Assembly: GCA_905221605.1 (NCBI GenBank)
Contig: CAJNDS010002636.1
Location: 99,501-163,500, forward strand
From: Symbiodinium natans
Taxonomy: Eukaryota; Sar; Dinophyceae; Suessiales; Symbiodiniaceae
Reading direction: 5' to 3'
Length of the DNA stretch: 64,000 nucleotides
A program made the translations under genes and the position numbers. Numbering within the stretch: the stretch's first letter is position 1; every line of letters starts with the position of its first letter. Below are positions 58,289-64,000 of this stretch, one piece after another. The notes beneath the pieces were generated by a model. That model had not been told where the DNA came from and made no database searches. It was given only the letters and a program-made list of their open reading frames with translations.

Positions 58289-58717
58289 ATGCCAACTAAA
58301 AATGCTGAACGTCAACGGCTGGCAGCATGGAAGCAATATGTGAACAACACTATTTTTTTTGAGGCTGTGTTCGGAACACCCTTTCCTCCACTCCGCTCTT
58401 TTTCCTACCGCACTTCCACGTTCTCTTCGAGTGCCACTGCAAAGTTGCGGCGGGTCCGTCTTATGGCAGTAGTAACAGACCACCCACCCACAACCTCACC
58501 ACCACCTTCAGCAGCACCCTCAGCAGGAACCTCAGCACCAGCACGAGCACCAGTCACCACCGGCACCGCACCAGCACCAGTAGTAGTGCCAGCGGCAGTC
58601 AGCAGCATTCAGCATTCAGCAGCAGCAGCCGCAGCAACAGCAGCAGCAGCAACAGCAGCAACCGCAGCCAAAAAAAATCTATTGATTTTGCAGTATTCTG
58701 TAGGGGAAACTCCTTGA
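58289..58717 (+). CDS. Low-complexity Ala/Thr/Pro frame over CAG/CACCAG repeats
   Basis: A 142-codon frame with an ordinary first third (AAWKQYVNNTIFFEAVFGTP), then Ser/Pro/Ala runs coded by CAC-CAG and CAG trinucleotide repeats at about 58.48-58.67 kb. It could be a real low-complexity protein or a repeat-driven frame. Confidence 0.25.
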   Translation: MPTKNAERQRLAAWKQYVNNTIFFEAVFGTPFPPLRSFSYRTSTFSSSATAKLRRVRLMAVVTDHPPTTSPPPSAAPSAGTSAPARAPVTTGTAPAPVVVPAAVSSIQHSAAAAAATAAAATAATAAKKNLLILQYSVGETP

Positions 58718-58808
58718 TGATGAAAGAAAAATACAATCTTGATGACGAGAAGAAACATTCGCTCACAGCCTCAAGGATAAGAGCACAGAAGTATTACGGT
58801 TTGGCGTC

Positions 58809-59153
58809 ATGCCAGTGAATCACAGCGACCTGAACGCGGAAATACTGAAATCCAAACTCCCTGCTCCAGACCGTACCCAGCAGACATGGTTTGGAGTTCA
58901 GGGTTCAACGTCGGCCCAGAAGCTTCCTGAGGTTTGGTTGTCTTTTCGAGTGACCTGGGGGAAAGCCTCTTCTGCGAAGACCGTGAAAACTGTGAAGAAA
59001 AACCCGCTGAAGAACAACGAGAAGAAGGAGACGAGGCCGGACGATGTGAATAAAGTGCTCACGAACACCAAGAAGATAAAAACTCTATTTCACTTGAAAC
59101 GTGCGTCGGCAAACTTTTATTGGACAACCCCGCAAAGGTGCAGACCTGTATGA
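58809..59153 (+). CDS. Hypothetical open frame, Lys/Thr-rich
   Basis: The 114-codon frame with an ATG start has HSDLNAEILKSKLPAPDRTQ followed by a Lys-rich stretch (KTVKTVKKNPLKNNEKKE). The DNA here is less GC-rich and free of telomere repeats. No domain recognised. Confidence 0.25.
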   Translation: MPVNHSDLNAEILKSKLPAPDRTQQTWFGVQGSTSAQKLPEVWLSFRVTWGKASSAKTVKTVKKNPLKNNEKKETRPDDVNKVLTNTKKIKTLFHLKRASANFYWTTPQRCRPV

Positions 59154-59760
59154 CGACACATCTGCAAGTCAAGAGCCTTTTTGTTGATTGGATTCCTGAA
59201 ATAGTTAGGAGCAAAGAATGGAGGATGTTTTGAACTGAGCGACACCAACATTGCCAGCGTTGTTGTGAATGCTTCAAAAATGTTTCCCAAGCAGGAAGTC
59301 TGTCAGGATCCAGGTCGTCATGCCAATTTTAAGTTGAGGGTCCTTAACGCACCTGGTCATTAAGACTTCACGCCTGCGAGATCAAAGGTGAAGTCCCTGT
59401 CGCTGACTTGACAGCACGTTTGCCTTCAAGCTATGTATTGGTTTCACGCGGCATCTCGGCAGGCAGCCAAGTTTTAGAAGCACCCTCTCCGCCTGCAAAC
59501 CTCGCCACTCAGCCACGCAACCTAGACAGTGACACGATGTCGTTCTCCCTGTTGCCAGATTCCACTTTGAGCAGCACCAGTTAACAGCAAGAACTACCCA
59601 GATAAACCCGACTGAGGATGTTGCAGGATCTTAAGCCCAATGGAGCCAGACTAAGTTCAAAAAAGTCTCCGACTTCACAGATGTGGTTCCCCCGCGCCTT
59701 TCCTACTTGGGATATCTTGTGTCGGCATCCATGACAACCGACGGTTCCCGCGACCCTGAC

Positions 59761-60615
59761 TTACCGTTCACGCACAAAGGATTGCCTCTGACTACTGAGT
59801 GACCCACTACTCAAGTAGTCTCCACAGTTCACATTCGGTGTGAACCTTCGCGGCGCTTCGCCAAACACGGCGTAAACAATGTTCCTTTTGCTGCTTCGCA
59901 GCGGTGACATCGGCGAAGAAAGCGGCTCCTTGTCAGAAAACCCAGCAGTTATAGTTATGGCTTTGCCTGAAGCATCTCGCGTCGCCTTGGCGCGGTTCGT
60001 GTGCTTGGGAAGGAGGTCGTAAAAGAGCTCAGCCAGGTCGTTCGTAGCTTTGCCAATAGCATCGCCGTAGATTGCCGAGTAAGCAGATGTTTGATCGGCA
60101 TAACCTGCTAGTCGCTCGCAACCTGAGCACGTCCGTCCATGGCAAGAGGAGGCAAGGGGCGCGCGTGCTTCGCCCCGGATCAATCAACTTGCTGCTTCGA
60201 TTCGGAACTTGTGTCCACCCGATGTTGTTGTCATTCCCGACAAAACTCTTCCGTTCTTCTCAACACTCAGTCATGTCTATGGCTACACGGTGACATGTTG
60301 CCTGCAGAAGACGACATGACGAATGACATCGCATCAAAAACTAGTCGCTCGTGCAGCAGCCGATCCCTTGAAGATTGCCTACTCAGCAACAGTGACTGCA
60401 CATTGTTAAGATGCTTTGGCGGCGTTTGCCAAGTTCTGCGCTGCGGATGCTGTGGGAGGCAACGCAGTAACACCGTTACTATTTGGTTGCGAGCACGGGG
60501 GTAGAAAGAGCTGCTCCGAGAGGCGCGGCCCATCCTGAACCGGAGCCGTCACCAGCATCAGGTTGGGTGAATGGAGGGTAGTCCAAAATCGCTCAAACCT
60601 CGCTGCGGCGTTCAA
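59761..60615 (-). pseudogene. Possible degenerate coding region
   Basis: Three minus-strand frames follow each other with natural composition: 60615-60406 (FERFWTTLHSPNLMLVTAP), 60533-60267 (QSLLLSRQSSRDRLLHERLV) and 60183-59761 (IGKATNDLAELFYDLLPKHT, then GKAITITAGFSDKEPL). They could be one frameshifted gene or exons. No family recognised. Confidence 0.25.
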
Positions 60616-61284
60616 AAACTTAGCTGCGTTCTGCGTTTTTGCATCTTGCCTGCAGCTGACCCTTCATGTCCGGGCACCCTCAGAATTCCAGAGTTGATGC
60701 TGCTCGAGGTTGAAGGGTATCCATGGATATCCATGGGTCTCACGCAGCACACCGTGCTAGGGAACGGCAAGTCGGAAGCACAACTTGAACCAACGGCGAG
60801 CTTAATCCGCCAACCCCCTGGCAGCCGGGGCGGCTTTAGTGAAGACCTGTATTTTCGTCAGAACCCTCTTCCCCCCCCCCATACCTCACAGACCCCACTA
60901 CTGATCCTCGCAGAGTGCCTCACTACTGGTCCTCCTCTTAGTTGCTTGCGCACTCACCGCCCTCCCAAACCCCCCACCCCCCAAGTCCCTCCACACCCTG
61001 CAGCCAAGTTTGGCTCTGCGCCCTCCCCGCCCTCACGCCCACCCTCTCCTCACAGCCCACTATTGGTCCCCGTCCCATATGCAAGTAGTACAAAACGTTC
61101 GAGTGTAGCCGCTGGACCGCCCCGGCTGACATGGATCTAGAGGGTCCAAACCCTCACCACCATCACCGTCCCCACAGACGCCTGATTCTCGCCCTTTGCG
61201 TGGGAACACCTTCACCTGGGCCCGTCCTCAACACGAAATGGAACGCCGTGGGGTTCAACAGCAACCAAACTAATTGCAGTATGG

Positions 61285-61506
61285 ATGGCAGCACCAAGGG
61301 CGACCGCAGTAGTAGCAGCAGCACGGGTGTGGTGGAAAAAAGGCCTCCGAGGTGCGCATTTGTTTGGTTATGATCTGTATGGCTACGCAGCCGGTTACGA
61401 GTATCAGACGTCTGAGCAGTACAGCAAACCTCGAAATCTGTTACTCAAGTTCGTGAAGTCCTTTATGGTTCGAACTTGGGCAAGCGAAGGTGAGTCAACT
61501 AGATGA
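61285..61506 (+). CDS. Hypothetical open segment
   Basis: The plus-strand frame has KKGLRGAHLFGYDLYGYAAG and NLLLKFVKSFMVRTWASEGE, ending TAG. It is preceded by GCAGCA-type repeats. Plausible coding, unrecognised. Confidence 0.25.
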   Translation: MAAPRATAVVAAARVWWKKGLRGAHLFGYDLYGYAAGYEYQTSEQYSKPRNLLLKFVKSFMVRTWASEGESTR

Positions 61507-61760
61507 CTCTTTGAGTTGTATGCATTGAACTAATGAGAATGTATGACGAGTGAGAGGCCGTGTGTCGTTTACAAACAATTCGCAGAAAATACAGAGCTCT
61601 TGGCTAAAAAAGCCTGGATTAAGGATGAAGCTTTGTATGTGAACCAAAGGCGCTTCAACATTTCATTCAGCTTGAGAACTATAGTTTGTTCATTGTAAAT
61701 GAGCAAAAGCTATCTTATTTCTTGGAACACAAGAACAAGGGAACAAATGTCTGATGGGCG

Positions 61761-61820
61761 AATAAAACGAGAGAGAGAGAGAGGGAGAGGGAGGAAGAGA
61801 GAGAGAGAGAGGGAGAGGGA

Positions 61821-61871
<51 letters not shown>

Positions 61872-62029
61872 AGACTTTTTGACTTTGAGTTCGCAGAACG
61901 ACATCGTCCCTTGCGAGGTCAGTAAGGCAGACCTCTAGTCCGGCATTATAAACTGTGTCTAGACACACCCAACTGAGTTATGAAACACCCCGCCTAAGAA
62001 ATGGCCAAGCAGCAGATATGTGTATATAT

Positions 62030-62115
<86 letters not shown>

Positions 62116-62170
62116 GGAGAGAGACGGAAAAAGAGAGGGGGAGAGAGAGATAGAGAAAGAGAGAGAGAGG
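61761..62170. repeat. Two (GA)n microsatellites
   Basis: 61761-61870 and 62029-62170; all frames here are repeat artefacts. Confidence 0.95.
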
Positions 62171-62904
62171 GAAACAAAAAAGAAACGAGAGCGAGAACCG
62201 CTCGCCCATTCGCCCATTTCGGTGGGTTACGCAGGAAGATCAAAAAAATGGTGGAAAGAAGCTACATGGAAATACCTTACGAGCAAACTCAATATTAAAT
62301 CTCAAAGCATCAAGTAGTTTCCGTTTCTCTTTGACCTCACAGCCAAGAAAAAAAGACGCACTTGAAACCCCGAGCTCCATTTTGGCGTCACAGGCAAACC
62401 CTGGAACCCACCCCGAAACCCCAACACTCCTCAATCAGATTTAGGAGCGCACCCTGTAACTTGAGGGTTCAGGGCTTAGGGAGCAGGGATCTTTATTCAG
62501 AATTCAGGCATCCTTGGGAGGGACAGAGAGAGAGAGGGAGCAAATCGCCCCACGGAATCTCTTTGTCCCCTAATATGGAGTTTCTGCAGCAGCCCACCCG
62601 ACCCCACCTGTGGGGCACTGGAATGTTCTGCTTGGCGACAGCAACCTGTCGACTCGCAAGCGCATGGCTGGGGGTTTAATGGTATATCCGGGTCGAACCC
62701 TAAACCCCAAACGCTACACAAAACTTAAAACCCAACAAAAAACCAAAACGCAAAACCAAAAACCAAAACCCAAAAAACACAGTAAACCATAAACAAAAAA
62801 AACAACCCAAATCAATCCAAAACCCTCAACCCTAAATTGCAGGGCTTAGGTTCCTTAGGGCTTCGGCCGTTACGGGTGGTTTGGGGTTTAGGGTTTCGGG
62901 TTTT

Positions 62905-63003
62905 AGGGTTTATGGGTTTAGGGTTTAGGGTTTAGGGTTTAGGGTTTAGGGTTTAGGGTTTAGGGTTTAGGGTTTAGGGTTTAGGGTTTAGGGTTTAGGG
63001 TGT
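62905..63003 (+). repeat. Telomere-type tract (TTTAGGG)n
   Basis: About 14 units. Confidence 0.93.
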
Positions 63004-63289
63004 AGCACGGGTCAGCTGTACGCAGTTGTGTGCAGACATGCCCACCCCAAAGGCCACCCAAACACTACTTGCAGCGAAACAAACCAGAGCCAGCCGAACC
63101 AAAGCCAGCCCACATTCAAACACTTCTGCACTTAATGCTGTACTTCGGACCAGTATCCATTATGTTTTTTGATGTTACGAAATTTGCTTTGAAGATGCCT
63201 TGCTGCATGGTAACATTTAAGAAGCTGCCTTGGAAATAGAACCTCCTGTTGCTAGAAAGGAGCCTTATGGAAGTCATGCCTGAAGCTTG

Positions 63290-63990
63290 CAGGAGAAAAT
63301 TCAGGTTTTGCGCAGGGGGACGTCTTCGGACGGAGGGCCTTCTCATTGTTTCTGTTCCCTACGCTGGAGTGTCAAGGCTGCATGGCGAAAGACTTGCTGC
63401 TAGGAAGATGCCTTGTGAAAGGTATGTCTAAAAGCTTGCGAGAGAAAATTCAGGTTTTGCGCTGGGGGACGTCTTCGGCCGGAGGGCCTTCTCATTGTTT
63501 CTATTCTCTATGCCGGTGTGTGTCTAGAAGTTTGCGAGAGAAAAATTCAGGTTTTGCGTTGGGGGACGTCTTCGGCCGGAAGGCTATGCCGGAATGTCAA
63601 GGCTGCTTGGCGAAAGACCTGTTGCTAGAAGGGTGCCTTGTGAAAGTCACGTCAAGAAACTTGTAGCAAAAAAAACAGGTTTTGCGCTGGGGGACGTCTT
63701 CGGCCGGATGGCCTTCTCATTGTTTCTATTCTCTATGCCGGCGTGTCTCTAGAAATTTGCGATAGAAAAATTCAGGTTTTGCGCTGGGGGACGTCTTCGG
63801 CCGGAGAGCCTCTCATTGTTTGTATTCTTTAGAAATTTGCAGGAGAAAATCAGGTTTTGCGCAGGGGGACGTCTTCGGCCGGAGGGCCTTCTCATCGTTT
63901 CTAATCCTATGCCGGTGTGTGTCTAGAAGAAAAAATTCAGGTTTTGCGCAGGGGCTTCCCCGAACCTGGCTCCAAAACTTCAGAGAGCCT
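63290..63990. repeat. Tandem repeat array, units about 80-180 bp, to near the window edge
   Basis: The core TTCAGGTTTTGCGC, then GGGGGACGTCTTCGGCCGGA recurs about seven times (near 63300, 63450, 63547, 63676, 63772, 63852 and 63937). Longer units also share TGTCAAGGCTGC and GCGAAAGACTTG. No convincing coding. Confidence 0.85.
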
Positions 63991-64000
63991 TGAGGGCTTT

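Noticed and set aside
61690..62317. Arg-Glu and Leu-Ser repeat frames
   Set aside because: Translation of (GA)n microsatellites.

Overview
The window looks like nuclear DNA of a dinoflagellate. Three things point there: hundreds of interspersed TTTAGGG/CCCTAAA telomere-type tracts in both orientations, genes broken into very small exons whose introns start with GA or GC as well as GT and end in AG|G, and KAMKAM-type low-complexity coding. I cannot name the genus. Nothing bacterial, organellar, rRNA, tRNA or CRISPR-like was recognised.

Layout. 1-4.4 kb is mostly telomere-like repeat with a few protein-like fragments. 4.4-11.9 kb (minus strand) holds a Rab-like small GTPase read by eye from about ten mini-exons; its introns contain telomeric repeats. 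12-14.85 kb has no recognised gene apart from one candidate exon and contains a degenerate CAAGTG minisatellite. 14.86-17.24 kb and 19.3-19.9 kb (minus) are two more split genes of unknown function. Between them lie microsatellites, a cluster of three hairpins and a frameshifted coding fragment. 20-23.7 kb is repeat-rich, with one likely 3' terminal exon.

23,723-39,952 is one 16.2-kb non-LTR retroelement. It is bounded by a 13-bp direct repeat that may be a target-site duplication and sits in a TTTATAGGG tract. In order it encodes a coiled-coil start, a very long array of hydrophobic segments and repeated W-x-P / L-R-x-G-D modules, an RNase H domain, an APE-type endonuclease, a reverse transcriptase with intact motif A Asp and motif C DD, zinc fingers and a unique C-terminus. 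Reading-frame changes break it into six overlapping frames, so this copy is probably inactive.

40-43 kb is repeat-rich and poor in recognisable genes. 43.1-45.6 kb carries remnants of an IS1595/ISXO2-type DDE transposase on both strands. 46.4-47 kb has KAMK-repeat coding between two 125-bp direct repeats. 48.2-50.0 kb (minus) is a split gene ending in a ubiquitin-like segment. 50.4-64 kb has scattered single open segments, telomeric tracts, microsatellites, and a 100-180-bp tandem repeat that runs to the right edge.

The most interesting signal is in the split genes. Telomeric tracts sit exactly between two copies of a coding-strand direct repeat, and removing one copy plus the tract (90 or 129 bp) restores a continuous protein with GA-AG or GC-AG splice sites. 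This suggests that telomeric-repeat insertions became introns. All exon models come from reading the sequence by eye and need transcript support.
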